NCBI RefSeq assembly: GCF_014195505.1
Contig: NZ_JACIBV010000001.1
Span: forward strand, 6,634,001 to 6,698,000
Reading direction: 5' to 3'
Origin: Nonomuraea dietziae
GTDB taxonomy: Bacteria; Actinomycetota; Actinomycetes; Streptosporangiales; Streptosporangiaceae
DNA length: 64,000 nt
Part shown: one piece after another, positions 49,604-58,679 of the stretch
Numbering within the stretch: position 1 is the stretch's first letter
Layout: each line of letters starts with the position of its first letter
Program-made: the position numbers and the translations under genes
The notes under the pieces: model-generated
Told to the model about the DNA's origin: nothing
What the model saw: only the letters and a program-made list of their open reading frames with translations
The model's database searches: none

Positions 49604-52600
49604 GTGGCCTCGGGCCCCAGCGAACCGCGCTCACCACGGCGACCGCCGGACGACGATCCGCGCACTCCCGATGCCGGCACGCCCGGCGAGCCGGGCAGGC
49701 GGGAGGGACACTCTGCGGGTGAGGCGAGGCCCTCCGGAGGATCGGGCGCGCCTGAGGAGCCCAGGATCCGGCACGCCCCTCCAGGCCCGAGGGACGACCA
49801 CGCGCGCGGGCTGCCCGTGGCCTCCCCGTGGGGGATGCCGCCGTTCGCCTCGCCCACGCCGGAGGACGAGCCGGGCGAAGGCGAGGCGGCGGCCTGGCCC
49901 AAGGGGCGCAGGCCGTACAGCTCGCCGACCGCGTCACCCGAGGCGGCGCGGGAGGCGGGGCAGGAGCCCGAGCAGCGACGGCGGCCGCGCAGGACCGTCG
50001 ACAGGCCCGACAAGCTGGTCGCGACCGGCCCGCCCCGACCCCAGCCGCCCCGCGCCGAACCCGCCGTCGACCGATCCCCACCACCCCGCGCCGAACCCGT
50101 GGGAGAAGGGCCTCACCCGCCCGGCGCCGAGCCCGTGGGAGAGCGGTCACCGTCGCCTGGCGCCGAGCCCGTGGGCGACCGGTTACCGCCGCCTCGGGTC
50201 GAACCCGTGGGTGAGCGCGGCGCCGACGTCGAGGGCGCGCCCAGGAGCGGCGAGCCGGTGGCCGAGGGCCAGGAGCCGGTCGCCGAGCGGGACAGGCCGA
50301 CCGCGCCGCACCCGCGTCCGCCCGGCATCAGGACCGGTGTGCCGCAGAGCCGCGCCCAGCCGTACCGCAGGCCCGAGCCGGCCCCCGAGCCGCCGGTGGA
50401 ACGGCCGGAGTCGGTCGGCGACGTGCCGGAGGGAGAGGTGCGAGAGCGGGTGGGGGGTCCGCCGATCCCCGTGCGTCCCGAGATCGAGGCCGAGCCCGAG
50501 CGGATTCCCGACGAGCGGCACGACCCCCACGAGCAGGAGGGGGAGGAGCCCGTCCGCAGGGTGGGCAGGCCGCCCGGTGGCCGTCCCACGCGACCCGACC
50601 TGCTCGTGGCCTCGGGCCCGCCAGGTCCAGCCGGCTCGGCCGGCAGGCACCACCGCGGCCCCGCTCCCTCGGCTATCCGCAGGTCCAGCCCGGTCAGGCG
50701 GCGCAGCCGCCTCGGCCCCGTGGTCATCGTCCTCACCCTGGCGCTCACCGTCACGGCGGGCGTGGTCGCCTACCAGTGGTGGAACTCCGCCAGCACGGGC
50801 CTGCGCCTGGCCGCCGGCGACGGGCGCTCGGGCGACGAACTGTTCGTCGTGCCCGCCGCGGGCGACGGCTCCAACCAGAAGCTCAACGACCTGGCCGCCG
50901 TCGGCGCGAGCGTCGTGGCGGTCGGCAGCGACACCACCAGCCCGCTGCCGCGCCCGCTGTTCCTCTTCTCGCCCGACAGCGGCGCGACCTGGCAGCTGGC
51001 CAACGTCACGGGCTCCACGACCACCACCGTCCAGCGGGTCGTCGGGGCCAACGGCAGGTGGCTCGCCTTCGGCCAGGACGGCGTGGGCGACGAGCGCGGC
51101 CTGTGGACCAGCACGGACGGTTTCACCTGGGCCGCGGTCGAGCCGAGCGGGCTCCAGGTGTTCAGGAAGGGCGACCTGATCCACGACATCGCCAGGACCA
51201 CCTCGGGCTTCGTCGCGGTCGGCCGCACCGTCCTGCAGGACGGCACGCCTGGCCCCGTCGCCTGGCACTCGCCCGACGGCCGCGCGTGGACCAGGGTCGA
51301 CAGCAAGGACATCGGCACCCCCGACAAGGTGCGCGAGTTCAGGACCGTGGTGGCGAGGGAGGACCAGGTCGTGGTCCTCGCCCAGCCCGCCCAGGGCGGC
51401 GGCTCCGTCGTCATGCGCTCGACCGACGGCGGACGCACCTGGGTCCGCACCGCCACCCAGCTTCCTGACATCGCTCCCAGGCAGGGCACGCTGGCCGTCC
51501 TGCCGACGAGGTTCGTCCTCATCCCCACCAAGCAGCGCGACCCCGCCGGCGACGTGCACGTCTACTGCTCGCCCACCGGCGCCGAATGGGCCAAGTGCGG
51601 CACCATCGGCGGCCTCGGCGCGCAGAGCACCGGCGTCAACGCGGTCGTCACCCACACCGCGGGTCTCGCCGCGGTCAGCCAGTCGGGCCTCGACCGCTAC
51701 ACCGTCTACACCAGCACGGACGCCCGCACCTGGAGCAAGCGCGCCGACCTCGGCAGCATGCCTGGCGCGACCGTCCGAGGGCTGACCATGTCCGACTCCG
51801 GCACCCTGGTCGCCGGCGGCGACCAGGCGGCGGCCGACGTCGACAACCAGCTCGTCCTGATGACGGCGAAGGACGGCCAGCCGCCCGCCCAGGTCCGCCT
51901 CGCCGACATCAAGGGGCTGACCAGGGTCGCCCGCGAGACGGCCAGGGTCGCCGCCGCCGAAGGCCGCTTCGTCGCCGCGGGCTCGGCCTCGGGCGACGCG
52001 GGCCTCTGGACCAGCACGGACGCCGTCACCTGGAAGTCGATCACCCTGGCCGCGCCCCGCCAGCAGGAGCTCGCCGACCTCGCCCACGGGCGCAAGGGGT
52101 GGCTGGCCGTGGGCACCACCATGCCCGACGCCTCCTCCACCGAGCCGCTGCTCGTCGGCTCCTCCGACGGCCGCGACTGGAAGAGGATCGAGGGGCCCGC
52201 GCGGGCCGAGAGCCAGCCGTACCTCGCCATGCAGGCGGTGGCCGCGGGCGAGAAGGGGTACCTGATCGCAGGCGAGGACAGAGCCGCCTCCGGTACGGTC
52301 ACCGCCGCGCTCTGGTACACCACCGACCTGCGCAAATTCACCCGCGTGGAGAAGCTGCCGCGCGGCGGCGCGGGCGTGCGCATCCACGATGTGGCCGCGG
52401 GCGGGCGCGCCTACGTCGCGGTCGGCGGCTCGGGCAACGCCGAGCGGGAGAGCGGCGTCGTCTGGACCTCCGCCGACGGCCTCACCTGGAAGGCGGGAGA
52501 GCGCCTCATGCCGCCCTCCGCCACCTCGGCGGGCCTGCGCCAGGTCGCCTGGTACGGCGAGCGCATCGTCGCGATCGGCACCGCCCAGGTGCCGGGGGCG

Positions 52601-52951
52601 CGGCGGGCCTTCGCCGCGGTGTCCGACGACGACGGGGCCTCCTGGCAGTACTCGTGGCTGCCGGCCGAGCAGGCCGCGGCGGTGCACGACCTGGCCTCGG
52701 CCGCGCAGGGACTTGTGGCGGTGGGCTGGCACGGGAGCCCAGGAACCGGCGACAGCGCCGCATGGACCTCCGAGGACGGCCTGAGCTGGAACCGCCAGGA
52801 CCTGACCAAGGACAGGCTCGGGGGAGAGGGCCTGCAATGGCTGGGGGCGGTGACCGTGACGGGAGCCGACGTGGTGGCGCTGGGGCGCTCCACGACCTAC
52901 AACTCCGACCACCTCATCCTGTGGACCTCCACGCTGTCGTCCGACCGTTGA
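49604..52951 (+). CDS. Large membrane protein with extracellular BNR/Asp-box beta-propeller
   Basis: A 1115-residue protein. Residues 1-360 are disordered and Pro/Arg/Glu-rich, with short repeats (AEPVGERSP-like units). A membrane helix follows (about 369-391, GPVVIVLTLALTVTAGVVAY). The outer 700 residues contain at least eight Asp-box-like motifs, for example STDGFTW, SPDGRAW, STDGGRTW, STDARTW, STDAVTW, SADGLTW and SEDGLSW, as in sialidase or photosystem-assembly type propellers. Catalytic residues of sialidases are not evident, so it is more likely a binding or scaffold protein. GTG 49604 has AGGAGG 8 bases upstream. It is monocistronic. Confidence 0.82.
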   Translation: MASGPSEPRSPRRPPDDDPRTPDAGTPGEPGRREGHSAGEARPSGGSGAPEEPRIRHAPPGPRDDHARGLPVASPWGMPPFASPTPEDEPGEGEAAAWPKGRRPYSSPTASPEAAREAGQEPEQRRRPRRTVDRPDKLVATGPPRPQPPRAEPAVDRSPPPRAEPVGEGPHPPGAEPVGERSPSPGAEPVGDRLPPPRVEPVGERGADVEGAPRSGEPVAEGQEPVAERDRPTAPHPRPPGIRTGVPQSRAQPYRRPEPAPEPPVERPESVGDVPEGEVRERVGGPPIPVRPEIEAEPERIPDERHDPHEQEGEEPVRRVGRPPGGRPTRPDLLVASGPPGPAGSAGRHHRGPAPSAIRRSSPVRRRSRLGPVVIVLTLALTVTAGVVAYQWWNSASTGLRLAAGDGRSGDELFVVPAAGDGSNQKLNDLAAVGASVVAVGSDTTSPLPRPLFLFSPDSGATWQLANVTGSTTTTVQRVVGANGRWLAFGQDGVGDERGLWTSTDGFTWAAVEPSGLQVFRKGDLIHDIARTTSGFVAVGRTVLQDGTPGPVAWHSPDGRAWTRVDSKDIGTPDKVREFRTVVAREDQVVVLAQPAQGGGSVVMRSTDGGRTWVRTATQLPDIAPRQGTLAVLPTRFVLIPTKQRDPAGDVHVYCSPTGAEWAKCGTIGGLGAQSTGVNAVVTHTAGLAAVSQSGLDRYTVYTSTDARTWSKRADLGSMPGATVRGLTMSDSGTLVAGGDQAAADVDNQLVLMTAKDGQPPAQVRLADIKGLTRVARETARVAAAEGRFVAAGSASGDAGLWTSTDAVTWKSITLAAPRQQELADLAHGRKGWLAVGTTMPDASSTEPLLVGSSDGRDWKRIEGPARAESQPYLAMQAVAAGEKGYLIAGEDRAASGTVTAALWYTTDLRKFTRVEKLPRGGAGVRIHDVAAGGRAYVAVGGSGNAERESGVVWTSADGLTWKAGERLMPPSATSAGLRQVAWYGERIVAIGTAQVPGARRAFAAVSDDDGASWQYSWLPAEQAAAVHDLASAAQGLVAVGWHGSPGTGDSAAWTSEDGLSWNRQDLTKDRLGGEGLQWLGAVTVTGADVVALGRSTTYNSDHLILWTSTLSSDR

Positions 52952-52960
52952 CGCGGCGGT

Positions 52961-53350
52961 TCACAGGACGTCCCACGAGGTGAGCGCGTCGAGCAGGCCG
53001 TCGGTCAGCCGGAGGAGGGCCAGCTCCGCGGGGGCGCACCAGCGCGCGGCGGCGGCGTCGTCGCCGGGCGTGAGCGTTCCCGCGTCCACGGTGGCCAGGT
53101 AGTCGCGGATGACGTAGACGGCTCCTGCCGGCCCCGGCCGCTCGACCGCGCCCACCAGCGGGCCGACGGTCACCACCAGACCCGTCTCCTCCATCACCTC
53201 CCGCCTCAGGGCAACGGCGTCGCTCTCACCCGCCTCCACCCTGCCGCCCGGAATCGACCAGAGCCCCTCGCCGGGCGGATGCCCCCGCCTGATGAGCAAC
53301 AGCCGCCCCGCGCCGTCCAGGATGATCGCGCCCACACAATTTACGTGCAC
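52961..53350 (-). CDS. NUDIX hydrolase
   Basis: A 129-residue pyrophosphohydrolase. The Nudix box is complete: GGRVEAGESDAV followed by ALRREVMEETGLVV, giving the metal-binding Glu residues. The preceding WSIPGG is typical. Substrate (modified nucleotide, NADH or ADP-ribose) is not predictable. GTG 53350 follows TAATCT by 7 bases on the minus strand; the longer frame to 53668 overlaps the divergent gene and is not accepted. Confidence 0.87.
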   Translation of the reverse strand: MHVNCVGAIILDGAGRLLLIRRGHPPGEGLWSIPGGRVEAGESDAVALRREVMEETGLVVTVGPLVGAVERPGPAGAVYVIRDYLATVDAGTLTPGDDAAAARWCAPAELALLRLTDGLLDALTSWDVL

Positions 53351-53424
53351 ATGGCCAAGATTACGGCCGGATAACGGCCAGTGCCCTTGACGGATGGGGC
53401 CCTCGCGACGCACCGTGAGTAGCT

Positions 53425-54054
53425 GTGAGAGCGGCTCCAACCTGTCCACGGTGTTTCGGCCCGCTTCATGCACCGAGTGCGTGGTCCAGCGCGTGGCGCT
53501 GTGACGCGCATGGCGATGTCCTGCCCTTCCAGCCGCTGCCGCCGTCCTCCGCGGGTTACACCTCGGTACGGCAGAGCACGGTCGTCCCCGTCTGGCTGCC
53601 GTGGCCGTTGCCATCAGGCTGGCTCGTGACGGGCTTCGGCGAGGCGGGAGACGATCGCACCGGCGCACGAGCGAGCCTGGTCGCGCTGGCCGGCCCTTCG
53701 GTCACGCTCGGACCCACCGATCTGGTGATCATCGCAGAGGAACCAGGCGTCGGCCTGGGCGCGTCCTTCGCGGGCCTCGACGGTCCCGACCCCGGCGGCG
53801 GCTTCGACGAGGGTCCCCCGAACGCCAAGATCGACGTCCTCGGCCACCCGACCGCCCTGTGGTGCGTCGCAGGTCCCGCCGATCGCGCGATCTACGCGGG
53901 CGAGGCGCTGGGCAACTGGATCTGGGCGATCTGCTGGCCCGCGGAGGCGGGCTGCCTGATCGCCCTGACCGAACTCAGCCTGCGCGACCTGCGCGACAAC
54001 GACCAGGACCTCGACCTGCCCTACGGCGCGTTCTCTCCCAGACTCACGGGTTAA
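53425..54054 (+). CDS. DUF6758-type conserved actinobacterial protein
   Basis: A 209-residue soluble protein. The N-terminus has a zinc-ribbon-like start (CPRCFGPLH, then WRCDAHGDV) followed by a conserved body (VPVWLPWPLPSGWLVTGFG, LGHPTALWCVAGPADRAIYA). It is widespread in actinobacteria with no known function. GTG 53425 is the likely start. It is divergent from the NUDIX gene and is followed by the MarC-type gene 39 bases later. Confidence 0.8.
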   Translation: MRAAPTCPRCFGPLHAPSAWSSAWRCDAHGDVLPFQPLPPSSAGYTSVRQSTVVPVWLPWPLPSGWLVTGFGEAGDDRTGARASLVALAGPSVTLGPTDLVIIAEEPGVGLGASFAGLDGPDPGGGFDEGPPNAKIDVLGHPTALWCVAGPADRAIYAGEALGNWIWAICWPAEAGCLIALTELSLRDLRDNDQDLDLPYGAFSPRLTG

Positions 54055-54093
54055 CATCGTGGTCGGTCCCCCCACCCGAAGCTGGGGGGACAG

Positions 54094-54708
54094 GTGTTCG
54101 ACGTCAGGTTCTTCGTCGAGGCTTTCGTCACGATGTTCGTCATCATGGACCCGCCTGGCGTCATCCCGCTGTTCCTGGCCTACACCGGCGGACGCACCCC
54201 GGCCGAACGCAGGCGCATCGCCTGGCAGGCGGCGGTCACGGCGTTCTGCCTGATCGTGGTCTTCGCCGTCTTCGGCCAGGCGATCCTGCGCTACCTGCAC
54301 GTCGAGGTGGCCGCCATGCAGATCGCCGGCGGCCTCCTGCTGCTCCTCGTCGCGCTCGAACTCCTGCGCGGCACCACCGAGCCCCAGGCGGGCAGCGTCA
54401 AGTCGAACGTGAACGTGGCGCTGGTGCCCCTCGGCACCCCGCTGCTGGCAGGACCGGGCGCCATCGTCGCCACCATCGTCTTCGCCCAGCAGGCCGAGAC
54501 GGTGAACGGCGGCATCCTCGCGCTGGGCCTGGCCATCGCCTCGGTGCACGTGGTGCTGTGGCTGTTCATGCGCTTCTCGGTGAGCATCATCAGGGTCATC
54601 AAGGAGAATGGCGTCGAGCTCGTCACCCGCATCGCGGGCCTCCTGCTGGCGGCTCTCGCCGTCCAGCTCATCATCACCGCCATCCGCGCCCTGGTCGCCG
54701 AAGCCTGA
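54094..54708 (+). CDS. MarC-family (UPF0056) membrane protein
   Basis: A 204-residue protein with six membrane helices. The family signature MDPPGVIPLFLAYTGG near the N-terminus and PLGTPLLAGPGAIVATI in the middle are clear. MarC proteins are conserved inner-membrane proteins of unknown transport function. GTG 54094 has a G-rich ribosome site upstream. A TAACAT at 54052-54057, overlapping the previous stop codon, could be its -10. A 49-base tandem repeat begins six bases after its stop. Confidence 0.88.
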   Translation: MFDVRFFVEAFVTMFVIMDPPGVIPLFLAYTGGRTPAERRRIAWQAAVTAFCLIVVFAVFGQAILRYLHVEVAAMQIAGGLLLLLVALELLRGTTEPQAGSVKSNVNVALVPLGTPLLAGPGAIVATIVFAQQAETVNGGILALGLAIASVHVVLWLFMRFSVSIIRVIKENGVELVTRIAGLLLAALAVQLIITAIRALVAEA

Positions 54709-54713
54709 CCCAC

Positions 54714-54940
54714 CCAGAAGACCTCGGCCCCGTCAGACGGACGCACCCGACCGCGCCGCACCCCAGAAACCTCGGCCTCCGTCAGACGGACGCAACCGAC
54801 CGCGCCGCGCCCCAGAAACCTCGGCCTCCGTCAGACGGACGCAACCGACCGCGCCGCGCCCCAGAAACCTCGGCCCTGTCAGACGGACGCAACCGATCAC
54901 CCCGCGCCCCAGAAACCTCGGCCCCGTCAGACGGACGTGC
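54714..54940 (+). repeat. Tandem repeat with 49-base period after the MarC gene
   Basis: Units beginning CCAGAA start at 54714, 54763, 54812, 54861 and 54909. Each contains CCTCGGCC and the small palindrome CCGTC-A-GACGG. The period is not a multiple of three, which argues against coding. The remaining gap to 55110 shows no gene; TAGGGT at 55099-55104 may be the -10 of the next gene. Confidence 0.85.
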
Positions 54941-55110
54941 CGGCCCGCCCGTGCGGCCTCGGCTGCCGTCGGACGGGCCCCGCCGCGCGTCCGCGGATCC
55001 CCCCGGAAGAGGCCGGCCGCCGGTGGACGGGAGGGGCGCCGGTGACGTTCTGGAGAAAGAGGCGTGGAAGCAGAGGGAATACGCCCCCCTGTTGGCGATA
55101 GGGTGGCGGC

Positions 55111-55818
55111 GTGGTAGCGCGTATCGAGCGAGTCGTGACCGAGGGCACCGTCGACATCGACGGCACCGAGCACAAGGTCGAGAACAACACCTGGATCGTG
55201 GGAGACGACGACGAGGTCATCGTCATCGACCCGGCGCGTGACGCCGAGAAGATCCTTGAGCAGGTCGGCGAGCGGGAGGTGCTCGCCGTCATCTGCACGC
55301 ACGGCCTGCCCGACCACGTCGGCGCGGCCATCGAGGTGGCCAGCAGGGACGAGTCGGTGGTCGCCCTGCACCCCAAGGACAAGCCGATCTGGCGCGAGAC
55401 GTGGTCGGAGACCTGGCCCGACATCGAGATGGAGGACGAGGGCGTCTTCGGCGTCGCCGACGTCCGCCTCGAGGTCCTCGAGACCCCCGGCATCACGATG
55501 GGCGGCGTCAGCCTCTACTCCGAGGAGCTGGAGGCGGTCTTCACCGGCAAGTCGCTGCAGGCCGACGGTCCCGGCAAGCTCGGCGGTGAGTACCCCGCCC
55601 TCGCCGACCAGCTGACCTCCATCGGCGGCAGGCTGTTCACGCTGCCAGGCGCCACGAGGGTGCTGCCCAACCAGGGCGAGGAGACCACGGTCGGCGACCT
55701 CGAGCCGCACTTCGACGACTGGGTGTCGGGCTCGCTGACCCGCGAGGCGCCCCCCGAGTCGCCGCTGACCGACGGCACGGGCGCCGCCGGCATCCGGCTC
55801 AACCTGGGCGACCAGTAG
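55111..55818 (+). CDS. Metallo-beta-lactamase-fold protein with lost metal ligands
   Basis: A 235-residue protein that follows actinobacterial glyoxalase-II-like hydrolases along its whole length (VTEGTVDIDGTEHKVENNTW, VIVIDPARDAEKI). The metal site is degraded, however. The HxHxDH motif reads THGLPDH (L66 for H), the TPGH histidine is I128 (TPGITMG), the GD aspartate is K147 (FTGKSLQ), and the last histidine region reads LPNQGEE. It probably cannot bind two metals, so hydrolase activity is unlikely; a binding or regulatory role is possible. GTG 55111 follows TAGGGT by 6 bases. The RecB-type gene begins immediately after its stop. Confidence 0.8.
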   Translation: MVARIERVVTEGTVDIDGTEHKVENNTWIVGDDDEVIVIDPARDAEKILEQVGEREVLAVICTHGLPDHVGAAIEVASRDESVVALHPKDKPIWRETWSETWPDIEMEDEGVFGVADVRLEVLETPGITMGGVSLYSEELEAVFTGKSLQADGPGKLGGEYPALADQLTSIGGRLFTLPGATRVLPNQGEETTVGDLEPHFDDWVSGSLTREAPPESPLTDGTGAAGIRLNLGDQ

Positions 55819-56655
55819 GTGCTGGAGCAGTTCCCGCTCGAGGGCATGCCGCGACGGCTCTATTCGTGCACGCCGTCGCGGCTCAACTCATGGCTCGACT
55901 GCCGAAGGCGCTACCGCTTCTCCTACCTCGACAGGCCGCAGCCGCAGAAGGGGCCCGCCTGGGCCCACAACAGCATGGGCGCGAGCGTGCACAACGCGCT
56001 GGCGGCCTGGTGGCGCGAGCCGTACAACCGCAGGACCCCCGCGATGGCGAGCATCCTGCTCACCAACGGGTGGATCTCCGAGGGGTTCAGGGACGCCGAG
56101 CAGTCCACGCGCTGGCGTGACCACGCCCGCGGCCTGGTGTCCGGCTACGTCGAGACCCTCGACCCCGCCGACGAGCCCGTCGGCGTCGAGCGCACGGTGG
56201 CCACGCGCACCAAGACCATCGCGGTGTCGGGGCGCATCGACCGTCTCGACCGGCGTGGGGACGAGCTGGTCGTGGTCGACTACAAGACAGGCCGCCGCCC
56301 GCTGACCCAGGACGACGCCCGCGGCTCCCTGGCGCTGGCCATCTACGCGATCGCCGCCTCACGGGTGCTGCGCACGCCCTGCCACACCGTCGAGCTGCAC
56401 CACCTGCCGACCGGCGAGGTCGTCGAGTGGGAGCACACCGACGAGTCGCTCGCCCGCCATCTGAGCAGGGCCGAGGAGGTCGCGCTCGAGGCGGGCGAGG
56501 CCGACGAGCGTTACCGGGCGGGCGACACCGAGGCGCCCTTCCCGCCGAGCCCCGGCCCGCTCTGCTCGTGGTGCGACTTCAGGCGGCACTGCCCCGAGGG
56601 CCGTACGGCCGCGCCCGACAAGCTCCCTTGGGACGCTCTCTCCGACCCGAGCTGA
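55819..56655 (+). CDS. RecB-family PD-(D/E)XK exonuclease with Fe-S cysteines
   Basis: A 278-residue nuclease of the RecB/Cas4-like group. H58, D141 in GRIDRLDRRGDE and D154/K156 in VVVDYKTGRR make up the PD-(D/E)XK site. C28 together with C249, C252 and C258 (CSWCDFRRHC) would bind a [4Fe-4S] cluster as in AddB and Cas4. It lacks a helicase domain and no cas genes are nearby. GTG 55819 abuts the preceding stop codon; ATG 55846 is an alternative. Co-transcription with the inactive metallo-beta-lactamase-like protein is expected. Confidence 0.88.
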   Translation: MLEQFPLEGMPRRLYSCTPSRLNSWLDCRRRYRFSYLDRPQPQKGPAWAHNSMGASVHNALAAWWREPYNRRTPAMASILLTNGWISEGFRDAEQSTRWRDHARGLVSGYVETLDPADEPVGVERTVATRTKTIAVSGRIDRLDRRGDELVVVDYKTGRRPLTQDDARGSLALAIYAIAASRVLRTPCHTVELHHLPTGEVVEWEHTDESLARHLSRAEEVALEAGEADERYRAGDTEAPFPPSPGPLCSWCDFRRHCPEGRTAAPDKLPWDALSDPS

Positions 56656-56694
56656 CCCGTGTGCGGCTCGGGGACGGGCCGTACGCTCCACGCG

Positions 56695-57612
56695 TCAGGC
56701 GGCGCGGCGCCCCTCGACGGCCGACGGCCACCGCCTCGGGTCGGTCAGCCCCTTGAGCCCCTTGCTCAGGTCGTAGCCCGCCGCAGCCAGGCGCCTCCTG
56801 GAAGCGGCCAGCATGTCCCTGGTGGGCTGGGCGAAGGCCAGGTCGTGCACGGGCTCGGGCAGCGCGTTGCAGCCCAGCCTGAAGGCTCTCAGGGCCGCGG
56901 TGACCGTCGAGCGCGGCACGTCGGGCAGCGTGCCGTACAGGTCTCTGGCCCAGTCGGGCAGCGAGTAGTAGCACAGCGCGCCGAAGGGGAAGTAGGCCGG
57001 TTTGCCGGGGGAGAGCCTGCGCAGCTCGGGTGGGAGCCTCGGCCACAGCAGGAAGCGCACGGTGGCCGCCGACTCGTCGATGACCCTGAGCCTGGGCCGC
57101 ATGTGCGCGAAGTAGGCGTCCATCTCGGCCCGCGAGCCTGGCACGTCGTCGAGGTGCAGGCCGACGTAGGTCGCGCTCCTGCGCTGCTCGCGCAGGTACC
57201 GGTCGGCCTGCCTGTCGCTCAGGCCGAGCCCGCCGCGCCTGGCCACCTCCAGGTAGGACGACACCTCGGCGCAGTGCACCCAGAGCAGCAGTTCGGGATC
57301 GTCCACGCGGTGCGTCCTGCCGCCGTCGGTGACGCGCAGGCCGCGGTGGATGCCGCGGACCCTGCGTCCGATCTCGTCGGCCTCCTGCGGGCTGCCGAAC
57401 GTGACCCTGCCCACGAAGTCCGCGGTACGGCGCAGCCGCCCGAACGGGTCGTCCTGGAAGGTGGAGTTCTGCCAGACGCCCAGCATCGCCAACGGGTGCA
57501 GCGCCTGCAGCATGAGACCCCGCACGCCGCCCACCCACATGGCGCGGTCGAGGTGGACCAGCCAGGTGACGGTCTGGGGCGGCTGGACGACGATCTCTTC
57601 GACGCTCGCCAT
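56695..57612 (-). CDS. Oxygenase MpaB-family protein (DUF2236)
   Basis: A 305-residue protein of the latex-clearing/MpaB' oxygenase family, which contains haem-dependent members such as the rubber oxygenase Lcp and the fungal MpaB'. Conserved parts include GGVRGLMLQALHPLAMLGVW, the LWVHCAEV segment and YSLPDWARDLYG; the H in ALHPLA is a candidate haem or metal ligand. Substrate is unknown. GGGAG 6 bases upstream supports ATG 57612. It follows the alpha/beta hydrolase gene at a 93-base distance. Confidence 0.82.
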   Translation of the reverse strand: MASVEEIVVQPPQTVTWLVHLDRAMWVGGVRGLMLQALHPLAMLGVWQNSTFQDDPFGRLRRTADFVGRVTFGSPQEADEIGRRVRGIHRGLRVTDGGRTHRVDDPELLLWVHCAEVSSYLEVARRGGLGLSDRQADRYLREQRRSATYVGLHLDDVPGSRAEMDAYFAHMRPRLRVIDESAATVRFLLWPRLPPELRRLSPGKPAYFPFGALCYYSLPDWARDLYGTLPDVPRSTVTAALRAFRLGCNALPEPVHDLAFAQPTRDMLAASRRRLAAAGYDLSKGLKGLTDPRRWPSAVEGRRAA

Positions 57613-57705
57613 GATGATCTCCCACTCGAGCCGCTCGAGCTACTCCGGTCTGGGGGGCCGGAGGCCGACAGTAAGTGAATCATTACATGGCATTGGACCG
57701 ATTGT

Positions 57706-58581
57706 CTAAAAGGTGGGCTTCCTGGTCTCCGCCGCGTTCCAGAACCTGGTCAGCGCGGCGGCCGTCGTCTCGGGCGCCTCGACGGCCGGCGAGTGGACCG
57801 CGCCGGGGACCACCACGGCCTCGGCGCCCAGGCGCTCGGCCATCTCCGCCTGCACCTCGGGGGGCCAGCCGTCGTCGTGCTCGCCGTACAGCACCAGGGT
57901 GGGCACCTCGATCTGCCTGAGCTCGTCGGTGCGGTCGGGCTGGTCGAGCACCTGCTCGGCCATCGTCGCCAGGCCCGTGGGGTTGTTGGCGAACAGCCGC
58001 TTGCGCAGGAAGGACACGATCTCGTCGGGCACGCCGCCCGACAGCGCCTCGGGCTCGTAGCGGGTGATCCACACGTGTTCGAGGCCGAACTCGGGCAGCT
58101 CGAGCATGATGGCCCTGCCCGCCTGCTCGCGACGGCCCACGATGCCCGAGGGGCCCGAGCTCATCAGCGTGAAGGAGGCGAACTTGGTGCGGCCGTCGAT
58201 GACCGCCTCGCGCGCGACGAGCCCGCCGAAGGAGTGCCCGACCAGGTGGACGGGGCCACCCTCGCCGATGGCCATCGCGATCACGTCGACGTCGTTGCCC
58301 AGCGCGGGGCAGGTGTAGGCGGTCGGGTCGTCAGGTCCCTGCGTCTCGTACTGGCCGCGCATGTCGATGGCGGTGACCCTGCGGTTGGCCGCGGCCAGGG
58401 TCTGCATGATGGCGAGGAAGTCTTCCTTGCTGCCGGTGAGGCCCGGGACCAGCAGGGCGGGCAGTCGCTCGATGACGCCGCTGAGCGGACTGGCCTCGAG
58501 GGCCGCGAAAGAGCCCTGGGGCGTCTCGATCTGAACCTCGACGACGCCAGGTGGCAGGGACAGGAATCGCGGCGTACTCAC
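57706..58581 (-). CDS. Alpha/beta hydrolase
   Basis: A 291-residue serine hydrolase. The nucleophile elbow is VGHSFGG, the acid is in LVLYGEHDDGW and the catalytic His in GAVHSPAVE. The LVPGLTGSKEDFL loop provides the oxyanion hole. No signal peptide is present. GTG 58581 follows TATTGT by 8 bases on the minus strand, which suits a leaderless start. Esterase, lactonase or dehalogenase-type activity is possible; nothing decides it. Confidence 0.85.
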   Translation of the reverse strand: MSTPRFLSLPPGVVEVQIETPQGSFAALEASPLSGVIERLPALLVPGLTGSKEDFLAIMQTLAAANRRVTAIDMRGQYETQGPDDPTAYTCPALGNDVDVIAMAIGEGGPVHLVGHSFGGLVAREAVIDGRTKFASFTLMSSGPSGIVGRREQAGRAIMLELPEFGLEHVWITRYEPEALSGGVPDEIVSFLRKRLFANNPTGLATMAEQVLDQPDRTDELRQIEVPTLVLYGEHDDGWPPEVQAEMAERLGAEAVVVPGAVHSPAVEAPETTAAALTRFWNAAETRKPTF

Positions 58582-58636
58582 GTAAGGCAACAATACCCAG
58601 AGGTCAGGGTGGGAACACCCGCACGCGGAACGAGCA

Positions 58637-58668
58637 AGGCGCGGGCCCCGAGAACGGGACCCGCGCCT
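58637..58668 (-). terminator. Strong hairpin after the DEAD-box helicase gene
   Basis: AGGCGCGGG-c-CCCG and CGGG-a-CCCGCGCCT pair around AGAA, beginning 12 bases after the helicase stop. There is no T-run, as is usual in high-GC actinobacteria. Confidence 0.65.
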
Positions 58669-58679
58669 CACCTGCGGAC

